Source of the DNA: Schaedlerella glycyrrhizinilytica_A
Lineage (GTDB): Bacteria > Bacillota > Clostridia > Lachnospirales > Lachnospiraceae
NCBI RefSeq assembly: GCF_042852765.1
Contig: NZ_AP031414.1
Length of the DNA stretch: 64,000 nucleotides
Direction: 5' to 3' (one strand)
Part shown: one piece after another, positions 51,998-60,378 of the stretch
How positions within the stretch are numbered: the first letter of the stretch is position 1
How the letters are laid out: the number at the start of each line of letters is the position of its first letter
Made by a program: the position numbers and the translations under genes
Notes under the pieces: generated by a model
What the model was told of the DNA's origin: nothing
The model's database searches: none
What the model saw: only the letters and a program-made list of their open reading frames with translations

Positions 51998-52681
51998 ATG
52001 CGAATACTGGTTGTTGAAGATGACCAGCTTTTGAATAAGACATTAAGCTATAATCTGTCGGCTGTCGGATATTCCGTGGATGGGGCTATGTCAAAGGCTG
52101 TTGCCATAAGATTTCTTGAAAAACAGGACTATGATTTAATCGTTTTGGATGTCAATCTGCCGGATGGGAACGGGTTTGATATATGCCGCGAGGTAAAAGA
52201 ACGCCGTCCCGATACCGCCGTGATTTTTCTAACCGCAAATGATATGGAAAGCGATATGCTGAAAGGATTTGAATTGGGCGCAGATGATTATGTAACAAAG
52301 CCCTTTCCTATCAGCGTGTTCCAAAAGAAAGTATCTGCTTTACTGAACCGCATTTCAGCACAATCCGGCGGAGATTTCTACGATGATGGGAATTTGTATA
52401 TCAATTTTTCCGAATTATCAGCGTGTCTTGCAGGACAGCCGATTACCCTTACATCATTGGAATATCGTTTACTAAAAGTGCTGACAAGAAATTCTCAAAC
52501 TGTCCTGACCCGGCAGGTATTGCTTGAAAAGCTGTGGGATGCAGATGAAAATTATGTGGATGAACACGCACTTACCACAACGATCAGCCGCATCCGCAGT
52601 AAAATTGAAACGAACCAGCATTCCTACATCAAAACCGTTTACGGTATGGGCTATATGTGGATTGGAGGAGCGCAAAAATGA
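51998..52681 (+). CDS. OmpR-family response regulator
   Basis: 227 residues. Receiver domain with acidic pocket E7-D8-D9, phosphoacceptor D51 (LIVLDVNLPDG) and lysine in VTKPF (near 101); C-terminal winged helix (LEYRLLKVLTRN ... ALTTTISRIRSKIE ... TVYGMGYMW). Stop overlaps the kinase ATG (ATGA). Probably controls its own operon and the ABC transporter through the TGTGACATTT boxes. Confidence 0.93.
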   Translation: MRILVVEDDQLLNKTLSYNLSAVGYSVDGAMSKAVAIRFLEKQDYDLIVLDVNLPDGNGFDICREVKERRPDTAVIFLTANDMESDMLKGFELGADDYVTKPFPISVFQKKVSALLNRISAQSGGDFYDDGNLYINFSELSACLAGQPITLTSLEYRLLKVLTRNSQTVLTRQVLLEKLWDADENYVDEHALTTTISRIRSKIETNQHSYIKTVYGMGYMWIGGAQK

Positions 52682-53709
52682 TTTCAAAAAAACTCTCCTT
52701 AAATAAAGTCTGCATAATACTGGCAACTACCATTTTACTTTTATCCGTGGTCATGTTTTCGGTTCTATATATCCTGACAAAAGAACTGTCTGTGGTATTT
52801 TGTAGCATGGCGTTCTGTCTGCTTTTTCTGCTTTGTGTTACTGTTTTTGTGATACTGATACGGCGAAAGCTGACTTTGTTTTCTGAAATACTTTGCTGCA
52901 CCTTAGACGAAATGATGAATGGAAAAATAGATATATCACAGGTTGCCGAAGAAGAAAACCTATTTTATAAAATCAATCATCGGCTGGTGCGTCTTTATGA
53001 GGTTATGCAGGAAAGCAAAAACAGCGTTGCCAGTGAACGAGCTGACTTACAGGAATTGATTTCCGATATTTCTCATCAGGTAAAGACACCGATAGCAAAC
53101 TTAAAAATGGTAAATGCCACCTTATTAGAACAAGAAGTGCCATCGGATAAACAGCGGGAATTTCTGCGTGCCAGTGGCACACAGCTTGATAAACTGGATT
53201 TCTTAATGCAGGCTATGATAAAAACATCCCGGCTTGAAACGGGTGTTATCTCACTTGAAAAGAAACAGCAGCCCATTTATGATACTCTTGCTATGGCTCT
53301 GGGTGGTATCTTTCTGAACGCTGAAAGGAAGCACATACAAGTTGAAGTAAACTGCCCGGAAACATTGGTTGTTTCCCATGACCGCAAATGGACGGCAGAA
53401 GCCCTATTTAACATATTGGATAATGCAGTTAAGTACACGCCGGAGTACGGTTCTATCCGTGTTTGCGTTGAAAGCTGGGAAATGCACCTGAAAGTCAGCA
53501 TCACTGATACCGGCAAAGGTATTCCCGAAAACCAACAGGGAGCAATTTTTAGGCGCTTTTATCGGGAAGAAAATGTCCACGATATAGAGGGAATCGGCAT
53601 TGGGCTGTATCTCGCAAGGGAAATTATTAGCTTGCAGAACGGTTATATACAAGTAACTTCTCAAGTAGGAACAGGCTCAACATTCTCCGTTTTTCTTCCC
53701 CATGAATAA
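52678..53709 (+). CDS. Sensor histidine kinase
   Basis: 343 residues from ATG 52678 with GGAGGAG at 52665. Two membrane helices near the N-terminus (about 8-35 and 38-62) with almost no extracellular loop, the intramembrane-sensing layout of kinases working with peptide transporters. H box ISDISHQVKTPIANL (His near 133), N box ALFNILDNAVKYTP, G boxes DTGKGIP and GIGIGLYLA. Confidence 0.92.
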   Translation: MISKKLSLNKVCIILATTILLLSVVMFSVLYILTKELSVVFCSMAFCLLFLLCVTVFVILIRRKLTLFSEILCCTLDEMMNGKIDISQVAEEENLFYKINHRLVRLYEVMQESKNSVASERADLQELISDISHQVKTPIANLKMVNATLLEQEVPSDKQREFLRASGTQLDKLDFLMQAMIKTSRLETGVISLEKKQQPIYDTLAMALGGIFLNAERKHIQVEVNCPETLVVSHDRKWTAEALFNILDNAVKYTPEYGSIRVCVESWEMHLKVSITDTGKGIPENQQGAIFRRFYREENVHDIEGIGIGLYLAREIISLQNGYIQVTSQVGTGSTFSVFLPHE

Positions 53710-53720
53710 CCTGTTTTTTT

Positions 53721-53801
53721 TGAAATGTCACAGGATTGTGACATTTCAGGGCAATTTATTATGTCGGCTGTGACATTTCTGTGAGGATTGCCCTTTATAA
53801 T
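53721..53801 (+). promoter_or_regulatory. Operator and promoter of the ABC transporter genes
   Basis: Perfect 12-bp inverted repeat TGAAATGTCACA (53721-53732) / TGTGACATTTCA (53737-53748) with a 4-base spacer, then a third TGTGACATTTC at 53769-53779 exactly in the -35 position for TATAAT (53796-53801). This is the arrangement of an activator-dependent promoter; the response regulator is the natural candidate. Confidence 0.7.
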
Positions 53802-53832
53802 GAAGCCATCACAAGAAAGGATGGTGTTCTCT

Positions 53833-54498
53833 ATGAGCATTTTAGAAACAAAAAACTTGAAAAAATACTATGGCACCGAGCCGAATATCACAAAAGCTCT
53901 GGATGGTGTAACTCTCACTGTCGAACAGGGAGAATTTGTTGCCATTGTGGGAACTTCCGGCAGCGGAAAATCCACATTGCTCAATATGATGGGGGGCTTG
54001 GATGTTCCCACTTCCGGTAATGTAAAGGTCAAAGGAAAAGATTTGTCAGGGCTGAACGATGAACAGCTTACGATTTTCCGCAGACGCAATATCGGTTTTA
54101 TTTTCCAGAACTATAACCTTGTTCCCGTTCTCAATGTATATGAAAACATTGTTTTGCCCGTAGAATTGGATGGCGATACAGTAGATAAAAATTTCATGGA
54201 CGAAGTTGTGCAAATGCTGGCACTCGGCGATAAGCTGCAAAATATGCCGAACAACTTATCCGGCGGTCAGCAACAGCGTGTAGCGATTGCTCGCGCCCTT
54301 GTCTCAAAGCCTGCCATTATATTAGCCGATGAACCAACGGGCAATCTTGACAGTAAAACAAGCAACGATGTATTGGGACTGTTGAAAGTAACAAGCCAGA
54401 AATTTCATCAAACGATTGTGATGATTACCCACAATAGCGAGATCGCCCAGCTTGCAGACCGTATTGTCCGCATTGAGGACGGGAAAATTGTAGAATAA
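53833..54498 (+). CDS. ABC transporter ATPase (LolD/MacB-type, antimicrobial peptide)
   Basis: 221 residues from ATG 53833 (MSILETKNLKKYYG), site AAGGATGG. Walker A GTSGSGKST, Q-loop FIFQNYNLVPVL, signature LSGGQQQRVAIARAL, Walker B IILADEPTGNLD, switch His in ITHNSE. This subgroup pairs with FtsX-type permeases and moves peptides, lipids or antibiotics. 12 bases before the permease. Confidence 0.94.
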   Translation: MSILETKNLKKYYGTEPNITKALDGVTLTVEQGEFVAIVGTSGSGKSTLLNMMGGLDVPTSGNVKVKGKDLSGLNDEQLTIFRRRNIGFIFQNYNLVPVLNVYENIVLPVELDGDTVDKNFMDEVVQMLALGDKLQNMPNNLSGGQQQRVAIARALVSKPAIILADEPTGNLDSKTSNDVLGLLKVTSQKFHQTIVMITHNSEIAQLADRIVRIEDGKIVE

Positions 54499-54510
54499 GG
54501 GGGCAAAACT

Positions 54511-57087
54511 ATGAATGATATTTTATTTGGAAATAGCAATCGCCCTGTTATCAAAAAATTATCCAACCGTTATTTCAAAGCAGGAAAGAGTAGAAATATC
54601 ATTGCAATTATTGCAATCGCTCTAACTACTATACTCTTTACAACCATTTTTACATTAGGCTCTGGTTTGATAGATACCGTTCACGACCAAAATATCAGAA
54701 AACAAGGTGGCGACGGTCAAGCGGTTTTGAATTATATAAGCGATGAGGTTTTTGATAATATAAAAGGCAATGAGATGATTGAACAGATTGCCTATACAAA
54801 GGCAGTGTCTTATCATATCAATAATCCCGGACTGGAAAAATGGCGTGCTGATATGTGGTTTATGGACGATACTGCTTTGAAGTTTGCACGGTATGAGCCA
54901 ACAACGGGACACCGTCCTGAAGCAGAGAATGAAATTATGGCTGATACCAAAACGCTGGACGCACTTGGTATTCCTGCTGAAATCGGAGCAACCGTAACTT
55001 TGGACTATCAAATTAAAGGAATTTCATATTCAAAGAATTTTGTACTATGCGGATTTTGGGAAACAGACAGCCTAAGTAATATTGGACGACTTATTGTTTC
55101 TAAAGCCTTTGTTGACAATAATTCTGAACTTTTAACATACACCTACCCCGAAGATAATGACTATTCCGGCGTAGTCGCCGCTTATGTTATGTTTCATGGA
55201 AACGGAGCTATCGAATCAAAATTACATCAGCTTCTTGCTGAAACGGGCTATACTTGTGATACTATGGGCGGAAGTCCATCGGATGACAATTATGTGATCG
55301 CTCGTGTTAGTCCTGCATATCAAGGCAGTAACTTTTTAGAAAATCCAGCTTTATTGATTTCGGGGATTGTTGGCATACTTTTAATTATGATAACAGGGTA
55401 TTTGATTATATATAATATTTTCCAAATCTCTGTCATTCAAGATATTCAATCCTACGGACAGCTTAAAACTTTAGGCACAACAAAACGACAAATAAAGAAA
55501 CTTATCAGCAAACAGGCTATGTTACTTTCCTTTATCGGTATTCCATTCGGCTTACTAATTGGTTTCTTTGTTGGACGAGCATTAGTACCATTTTTAATGA
55601 ACGGCACAGTTTATGCTTCGGACGCAGGAGTAAAAGTAACTGCTAATCCAATTATTTTTATCGGAGCTGCTTTATTTGCACTTGTTACAGTGATTATTAG
55701 CGTAAATAAGCCTGCCAAAATAGCAGGTTCAGTATCGCCTATTGAAGCAATCCGCTATACCGAAAATGACGCAACAGCATTTCAAGGCAAAAAGACGTCT
55801 AATAAAAAGTCTATACATGGAGCCAAAATTCATCGCATGGCATTATCAAATCTTGGTCGGAACAAGAAACGTACAATTTTGGTTATTATTTCTATGACTT
55901 TGAGTTTGGTATTATTCAACACTGTATTCACACTTGCAAGCGGCTTTGATGTGGAAAAATATGTAGAGAAATTTGTAAACAAGGATTTCATCATCTCTAC
56001 TGCGGATTACTTCAATTTTAAGTTTGGAAATAGCGACAGCAAAAATGACCTTTCCACTTCTTTTATTGAAGCAGTTAAGCAAAATCCGGCATTTGATGAG
56101 GGTGGCGAGTTATATACTACAAAGATTTTGGAAGAAGCATTTTCTGTCGAGAATGGAGTTACCTCAAATTATAACAAAGACGCTGAGGGAAATCCTTTGG
56201 TTCAATTATATGGAGCAGATGATTTTTTACTGAACTCAATGGATGTTATAGAGGGAACGATTGATTGGGAAGCATTAAAATCCGGGAATTATGTACTGTA
56301 TGCTCTGACCGCAGATGACAATGGAAACATTATTGATGACCCTAATATTCATGTTGGAGATACACTTCACTTTAATCATGTGCAAATGGACGGACTTTCC
56401 AGTAGTATAGATAATAGTTTTGACTGCAAGGTTATGGCAAAGGTGCTAATCAATGAAAACACCGATACGATAAGAAGTACCGGATTTGCAAAATTTTATA
56501 TGCCGACAGAGGTTTTCTTACCTCTTTGCGATCAACCTCATTTGGTGAGTTTCCCATTCAATGCAGTTGACGGTATGGAAGCTGATATGGAGGAATTTTT
56601 AAGCAGCTATGTTGAGGATATTGAGCCGAGTATGAATTACGACTCTAAACAAACATATATCAATTCCTTTAATGATTTAACTTCTCTGATTATTACCATA
56701 GGGGGAGCGTTAAGCATTATCATTGGCTTAATAGGGGTTACAAATTTTGTAAACTCTGTTCTTACCAGTATTATTACACGCAGAAAAGAACTTGCTATGC
56801 TTCAAAGTATTGGTATGACAGGAAAGCAGCTAAAGAAAATGCTATCATTTGAGGGCTTATACTATGCTGCGGGAACAGTTGTTGCGTCAATCGTATTTGG
56901 TTCTCTGGTATCGGTTATCATTGTAAGAGCAATTTCAAATAGCATTTGGTTTTTCACTTATAAATTTGTTATTTTCCCTATGTTTGTTATCTATCCATTT
57001 TTGATTGCGCTAACGGTTATTATTCCGGCAATCATATATCGAAAGATCGCAAAAACAAGTATAATAGAACGACTGCATCAAAACTAA
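54511..57087 (+). CDS. FtsX-type ABC permease
   Basis: 858 residues with two FtsX cores: membrane helix at about 30-50, extracellular part, helices at about 285-415; then a second helix near 455, a large extracellular domain (about 480-720) and helices at about 730-850 with FVNSVLTSIITRRKELAMLQSIGMTGKQLKKML, the classic FtsX coupling motif. Likely efflux or detoxification of a membrane-active peptide, from its two-component neighbours. Substrate unknown. Confidence 0.9.
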   Translation: MNDILFGNSNRPVIKKLSNRYFKAGKSRNIIAIIAIALTTILFTTIFTLGSGLIDTVHDQNIRKQGGDGQAVLNYISDEVFDNIKGNEMIEQIAYTKAVSYHINNPGLEKWRADMWFMDDTALKFARYEPTTGHRPEAENEIMADTKTLDALGIPAEIGATVTLDYQIKGISYSKNFVLCGFWETDSLSNIGRLIVSKAFVDNNSELLTYTYPEDNDYSGVVAAYVMFHGNGAIESKLHQLLAETGYTCDTMGGSPSDDNYVIARVSPAYQGSNFLENPALLISGIVGILLIMITGYLIIYNIFQISVIQDIQSYGQLKTLGTTKRQIKKLISKQAMLLSFIGIPFGLLIGFFVGRALVPFLMNGTVYASDAGVKVTANPIIFIGAALFALVTVIISVNKPAKIAGSVSPIEAIRYTENDATAFQGKKTSNKKSIHGAKIHRMALSNLGRNKKRTILVIISMTLSLVLFNTVFTLASGFDVEKYVEKFVNKDFIISTADYFNFKFGNSDSKNDLSTSFIEAVKQNPAFDEGGELYTTKILEEAFSVENGVTSNYNKDAEGNPLVQLYGADDFLLNSMDVIEGTIDWEALKSGNYVLYALTADDNGNIIDDPNIHVGDTLHFNHVQMDGLSSSIDNSFDCKVMAKVLINENTDTIRSTGFAKFYMPTEVFLPLCDQPHLVSFPFNAVDGMEADMEEFLSSYVEDIEPSMNYDSKQTYINSFNDLTSLIITIGGALSIIIGLIGVTNFVNSVLTSIITRRKELAMLQSIGMTGKQLKKMLSFEGLYYAAGTVVASIVFGSLVSVIIVRAISNSIWFFTYKFVIFPMFVIYPFLIALTVIIPAIIYRKIAKTSIIERLHQN

Positions 57088-57096
57088 ATAATATAG

Positions 57097-57136
57097 AAAA
57101 GCTGGAAGCAAAATCAAGTCTGCTTCCAGCTTTTTT
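57097..57136 (+). terminator. Terminator of the ABC transporter operon
   Basis: GCTGGAAGCA and TGCTTCCAGC form the core of the stem with a 10-base loop, closed by AAAA/TTTT and followed by six T. The remaining 80 bases to the boundary contain no gene. Confidence 0.9.
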
Positions 57137-57213
57137 GTATTTGCTATTGTATGTGGTTGACTAAGGAATATTGTTTAAGCGTGAGTTTGTGATATTGGGT
57201 GTGGTATCTTTAA

Positions 57214-57510
57214 CTATGGGAAACTCCGGATAATATATTCGGTATCGCCATAAAAGCCATACTCATTACGCAATCTATGACGTTCCACATATCCATGATG
57301 CTCTAATTCCTTAATTGCAGAACGAACAGAATCAATCCCATCTCTGCTCAATGTTGCCAGTCCTTGCATATTGTAATTCCAGTCATCTGGCAAACTTAAC
57401 ATCAGCGATAATAGACCTTTCGCTTTCAATGTCAGATTCTTATTCTTGAAATGATGATTACTCATTACCGTAAAATTCTTAGTTCTCTCTACACGAAAAA
57501 TCTGTGCCAT
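57214..57510 (-). pseudogene. N-terminal part of the split helix-turn-helix gene
   Basis: Encodes 98 residues (MAQIFRVERTKNFTVMSNHHFKN...), a winged helix-turn-helix seen at the start of replication-initiator-like proteins (KAKGLLSLMLSLPDDWNYNMQGLATLSRDGIDSVRSAIKELEHHGYVERHR). The TAG stop (57214-57216) is supplied by the nested element; without it the frame continues at 43716 for 18 more codons. May still make a nearly full-length product. Confidence 0.75.
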
Positions 57511-57633
57511 GCTCCCATCCTCCTTTCCAGTTCAAAAGAAAAAGACGCAAGCCATATCTTATGACTCACGTCTTACTTCGCTCACAATATTCTATTTTTA
57601 TCAGTTACCTGCCAGATTAGTTACTGGCAATCC

Positions 57634-57981
57634 TTATACATAAATCAATTCTTTCAGGATAATCTCTTCTGCAATCGCTCTGTGCTGATTGGCAGCTCTT
57701 ACCCATGCCATCTGATCTTTCTCCTTATCCGGCAGTGGTTCTTTTTCTTCCAACTGTTTCAGAATCACTTCTTCCCGTTCCCTGGCTGCCTTGTCCACTT
57801 CCAGAAGATGCTCTCCAATCGTATCCTGCAGAAGCATCACCTGATAGGTTGAATTTCGATGGTTTTTCAGATAATCTCTGCGAAGAAAACCATACTTGCC
57901 AAGTTGCTCCATCTGTTCACCGGATTTATAGGTGAGATTCGGGATTAGATATCCATTTACATTTGTATACGTTAATTTCAT
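57634..57981 (-). CDS. TnpV family transposon protein
   Basis: 115 residues from ATG 57981 (MKLTYTNVNGYLIPNLT), site GGAGAG; ATG 57999 is an alternative. Matches the TnpV pattern: LGKYGFLRRDYLKNHRNSTYQVML, then QMAWVRAANQHRAIAEEIILKELIYV. Role unknown. Precedes the split helix-turn-helix gene by about 120 bases; last gene of the outer element. Confidence 0.85.
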   Translation of the reverse strand: MKLTYTNVNGYLIPNLTYKSGEQMEQLGKYGFLRRDYLKNHRNSTYQVMLLQDTIGEHLLEVDKAAREREEVILKQLEEKEPLPDKEKDQMAWVRAANQHRAIAEEIILKELIYV

Positions 57982-58015
57982 TTTATTAGCACTCTCCATT
58001 TCTCATCATTTTTTG

Positions 58016-58032
58016 ACCACAAATTTACGACA
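58016..58032 (+). repeat. Arm-type repeat near the right element end
   Basis: ACCACAAATTTACGACA, one to two changes from the two copies beside int. A further hairpin (GCCTGT-AAA-ACAGGC inside CGGAA/TTCCG, about 58086-58113) lies between it and the attachment repeat. Confidence 0.6.
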
Positions 58033-58149
58033 TTTACGGCAAATCTGACACTGCTTTACAATACCAGACAAAATGACTGATGCCCCGGAAAGCCTGTAAA
58101 ACAGGCACTTCCGAGATACACAAGACAGGACAAAAATCGACTTCCATTA

Positions 58150-58170
58150 TCAAGTGCCGAGTGCTAATTT
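58150..58170. other. Attachment site repeat, right copy
   Basis: 21 bases matching 19001-19021 except C at 58158. Contains one CIRCE arm (GAGTGCTAA) but the other arm is replaced by element DNA, so it is not a working operator. Confidence 0.85.
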
Positions 58171-58171
58171 G

Positions 58172-58261
58172 TTTATATTTTGCTTGCAGGACGCTTTTAC
58201 TGTGATGGATGAAAAACCAAGAGATCTGATCAAACCGGTCGTTCATATTAAATGGGACTAA
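58172..58261 (+). pseudogene. 3' remnant of an unidentified chromosomal gene
   Basis: The plus frame ends ...DAFTVMDEKPRDLIKPVV-HIKWD-TAA and is followed by a terminator, as a real gene end would be. Its 5' part is missing: the attachment repeat lies immediately upstream. An 18-codon ORF from ATG 58205 is possible but has only a poor ribosome site. Family not recognised. Confidence 0.35.
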
Positions 58262-58291
58262 ATCAAACCGATTCCGCGTTCCAACTTTTAT

Positions 58292-58345
58292 AAAGACCGA
58301 TGAACGGACGACGCTTTCCTGCCCGTCCTTTCACCGGTCTTTTTA
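58292..58345. terminator. Terminator between the remnant and aroD
   Basis: Arms 58292-58310 and 58324-58342 match at 17 of 19 positions; TTTTTATTC follows on the plus strand and a T-rich stretch on the minus strand, so it can serve both convergent genes. Confidence 0.8.
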
Positions 58346-58349
58346 TTCT

Positions 58350-59111
58350 TTATTTCATCCCCCCGTGCAGAACCGTAAGAATCTTCCTTAGCTCTTCCAC
58401 ACCGATCTGTCCCGGAGCAGACGCCTTTTTCCCTGCGCCGAATGTCACAGCCGAACCAAATACTTCTCCACACAGACGGCTTACTATACCGTTTCCCGCC
58501 ATAGACATCGTAATGATCGGACATGCCGCTTTCTCTGATACTTCCGCCGTGGCTGCAAGTAATGTCAGCACATCCTGTCTGTCCTTTGGCATCACTGCGA
58601 TCTTCGGAATATCTGCCCCCAGCTTCTGCATGTGCGTAAGTCGTTTCACAAGTTCCTCTTTTTCCGGCGTTTTTTCAAAATCATGATTGGAAACGATCAC
58701 TTTCACACCACAGGCATGTGCCCCCGCGATGATCTTCTGTACCTTATCATCTCCTGTAAATAATTCTGCATCCACCAGATCCACATATCCACTCTCCGCC
58801 ACTTTTCGGTTCAGTTCGATATATGCTTCTGGTTCAATCGCTTTTTCCCCCCCCTCACGCGAAGTGCGAAAGGTAAACAACAGAGGGATCTCTCCTAATA
58901 TTTTCCGTAGCCCTGTCAGTACCTCGTTCACCTGTTCCAAATTGAAGACCGACTCGAACCAGTCTGCTCTCCACTCTGCCAGATCGACCGGAAGTCCCGG
59001 TATCTCCTCTGCCTCTTTTAAAATCTGTTCTTTCGTATTTCCGACGATCGGCACACAGATTTTCGGTATTCCCTCTCCGATCGTTAAGTTTCTCACTGTC
59101 ACTGGCTGCAT
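58350..59111 (-). CDS. aroD: 3-dehydroquinate dehydratase, type I
   Basis: Shikimate pathway enzyme, 253 residues from ATG 59111 (MQPVTVRNLTIGEG), site GGGAGGAAG. Type I features: PKICVPIVG, LAEWRADWFE, LLFTFRTSREGG, YVDLVDAELF, the catalytic His in VIVSNHDFEKTP, Schiff-base lysine in IPKIAVMPK, and the final SMAGNGIVSRL, FGSAVTFGAG, SAPGQI. Convergent with the gene remnant. Confidence 0.95.
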   Translation of the reverse strand: MQPVTVRNLTIGEGIPKICVPIVGNTKEQILKEAEEIPGLPVDLAEWRADWFESVFNLEQVNEVLTGLRKILGEIPLLFTFRTSREGGEKAIEPEAYIELNRKVAESGYVDLVDAELFTGDDKVQKIIAGAHACGVKVIVSNHDFEKTPEKEELVKRLTHMQKLGADIPKIAVMPKDRQDVLTLLAATAEVSEKAACPIITMSMAGNGIVSRLCGEVFGSAVTFGAGKKASAPGQIGVEELRKILTVLHGGMK

Positions 59112-59201
59112 ATTTCTTCCTCCCATCTTCGCCCTCTCTGCTTCTTCTCTTCCCCTCTTCTTCCTCTTTTTTCTTTGCTTCTCTTTGTACGGTCTTTTTC
59201 C

Positions 59202-60056
59202 TTATGCTTCTTTAAAGCCCTCACCTACGACTTCATTGGACTCCATGATCACGATAAAGGCATTCTCGTCCACTTCTTTTACAAGCCGTTTGATCGTATA
59301 CATCTGTTTATTATTGCAGGCGCACATCACAACCTCTTTATCCGCTCTTGTGTAGCTTCCCTCCGCTTTCAGAAGCGTCGCGCCGCGTCCGATATATTCG
59401 TCGATTTTCTCTGCCACCAGTTTCCCATGATCCGTCACGATCAGCGTCATCTTTCCCGCATCGATCCCGTACATAACTTTATCGATCACATAGGTCAAAA
59501 GGAATGTGATGATCAGACCATAAATCGTTGCGTCCACATCTTTGAAAATGATTCCGCCCAGCATTACGATAATGAAATCCAGCACAAATACGATCTTTCC
59601 AAGAGAAAGATGCGGATTTTTCACGCGGATCGCCACCGAAACAAAATCCATACCTCCGGTGGAAGAATTGTTCATGAAGATCAGCGCATATCCAAGTCCG
59701 GAAATAATTCCGGTACAGATCGCCGCCAACATCCGGTCACCGGAATAAACCGGAAACAGCGGTGCAATATAATCCGTAAACAGCGAAGTAATGATCAATG
59801 ACCGCACAGAACGTACAAAAAACTCTCTTCCCAATGTCTTATAACAGCCAATCGCAATCGGAATATTCATCAGCATCGTTCCCCAGCCGATCGGAAGTCC
59901 GAATAGCCGGTAAAAGATCAATGCGATGCCGGAAATTCCGGCCAACGGAAATTCCGCATTTGCCGCAAAGTTGTAAATTCCGATTCCGATCAAAAGCCCA
60001 CTTATCGAATCAATAAACAGATCATATACCAATCTTTTCCAGTTTATTTTTTTCAT
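59202..60056 (-). CDS. YitT family membrane protein (DUF2179)
   Basis: About 284 residues; five to six membrane helices (about 12-190: ISGLLIGIGIYNFAANAEFPLAGISGIALI, NNSSTGGMDFVSV) and a C-terminal cytoplasmic DUF2179 domain (GRGATLLKAEGSYTRADKEVVMCACNNKQM). Function of the family unknown. ATG 60056 or 60059, both behind GAGGAG. Leader RNA at 60079-60204 appears structured. Confidence 0.9.
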   Translation of the reverse strand: MKKINWKRLVYDLFIDSISGLLIGIGIYNFAANAEFPLAGISGIALIFYRLFGLPIGWGTMLMNIPIAIGCYKTLGREFFVRSVRSLIITSLFTDYIAPLFPVYSGDRMLAAICTGIISGLGYALIFMNNSSTGGMDFVSVAIRVKNPHLSLGKIVFVLDFIIVMLGGIIFKDVDATIYGLIITFLLTYVIDKVMYGIDAGKMTLIVTDHGKLVAEKIDEYIGRGATLLKAEGSYTRADKEVVMCACNNKQMYTIKRLVKEVDENAFIVIMESNEVVGEGFKEA

Positions 60057-60078
60057 CATTTCACTCCTCAACGTACGA

Positions 60079-60204
60079 AGACGCCTAAAAAATATCTGTT
60101 TTATACTTCCACCCCATCAACCACCGGAAGTGCCAAAAGGCACATTCCGGGATTGTAAGCAGTCGCCAAGGTCTCGGGCAAACCCGGACTTTGGCTCGTC
60201 GTCT
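60079..60204 (-). ncRNA. Structured leader RNA upstream of yitT (candidate riboswitch-like element)
   Basis: Between the hemerythrin terminator and yitT, the minus strand can close a P1 stem AGACG/CGTCT (60200-60204 with 60079-60083) around two hairpins: GCCAA...TTGGC with inner GTCCGGG/CCCGAGAC (60165-60195), and CCGGAATGTGCC/GGCACTTCCGG (60124-60150). A purine-rich strand GGTTGATGGGGTGGAAG joins hairpin to P1, and the ribosome site follows directly. I do not recognise a known riboswitch class. Confidence 0.45.
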
Positions 60205-60208
60205 ATAC

Positions 60209-60259
60209 AAAAAAAGCATTTACAAATTATATCTCTTAAATATAATCCGCAAATGCTTT
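60209..60259 (-). terminator. Terminator after bacteriohemerythrin
   Basis: AAAGCATTTGCGGATTATA and its near-complement flank a short loop, followed on the minus strand by seven T. The 120 bases between it and the hemerythrin stop contain no gene. Confidence 0.8.
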
Positions 60260-60378
60260 CCATTTATCCATTTTATTGAACAAAATAAACTTCGTCAACT
60301 ATTTTCGCATATCGATGCGGATGGTTCGGTGCGGATGCTCCGATGCTGATACAGATAGATCCGTCAGGAACTTACGCA

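Larger units (their letters stand above)
43718..57220. mobile_element. Nested Tn4451-like mobilizable transposon with peptide-resistance cargo
   Basis: 13.5 kb between two copies of TGGG that interrupt a helix-turn-helix gene. Carries a large serine recombinase at its left end, TnpW-like, VapE, CHC2 zinc finger, DUF3847 and MOBQ relaxase genes with oriT, a small helix-turn-helix gene, DUF6076, and a two-component/ABC transporter cargo at the right end. Higher GC in the mobilisation part than in the outer element. Excision at TGGG would leave the host gene intact. Confidence 0.8.
19001..58170. mobile_element. Integrative mobilizable element carrying BREX, integrated in the clpB operator
   Basis: Bounded by the 21-bp direct repeats, with a Tn916-like integrase beside the left end and three arm-type repeats near the ends. 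Contents in order: int, xis, XRE regulator, BREX locus with TIR and other accessory genes, relaxase and MobC, oriT-like region, ParR/ParM, a helix-turn-helix gene split by a nested 13.5-kb element, TnpV. No VirB4, VirD4 or other mating-channel genes are visible, so transfer would need a helper. Size about 39.1 kb. Confidence 0.82.

Noticed and set aside
57985..58000. TTAGCACTC half-site near the tnpV start as another CIRCE or attachment copy
   Set aside because: Only nine bases match and no second arm or flanking core similarity is present.
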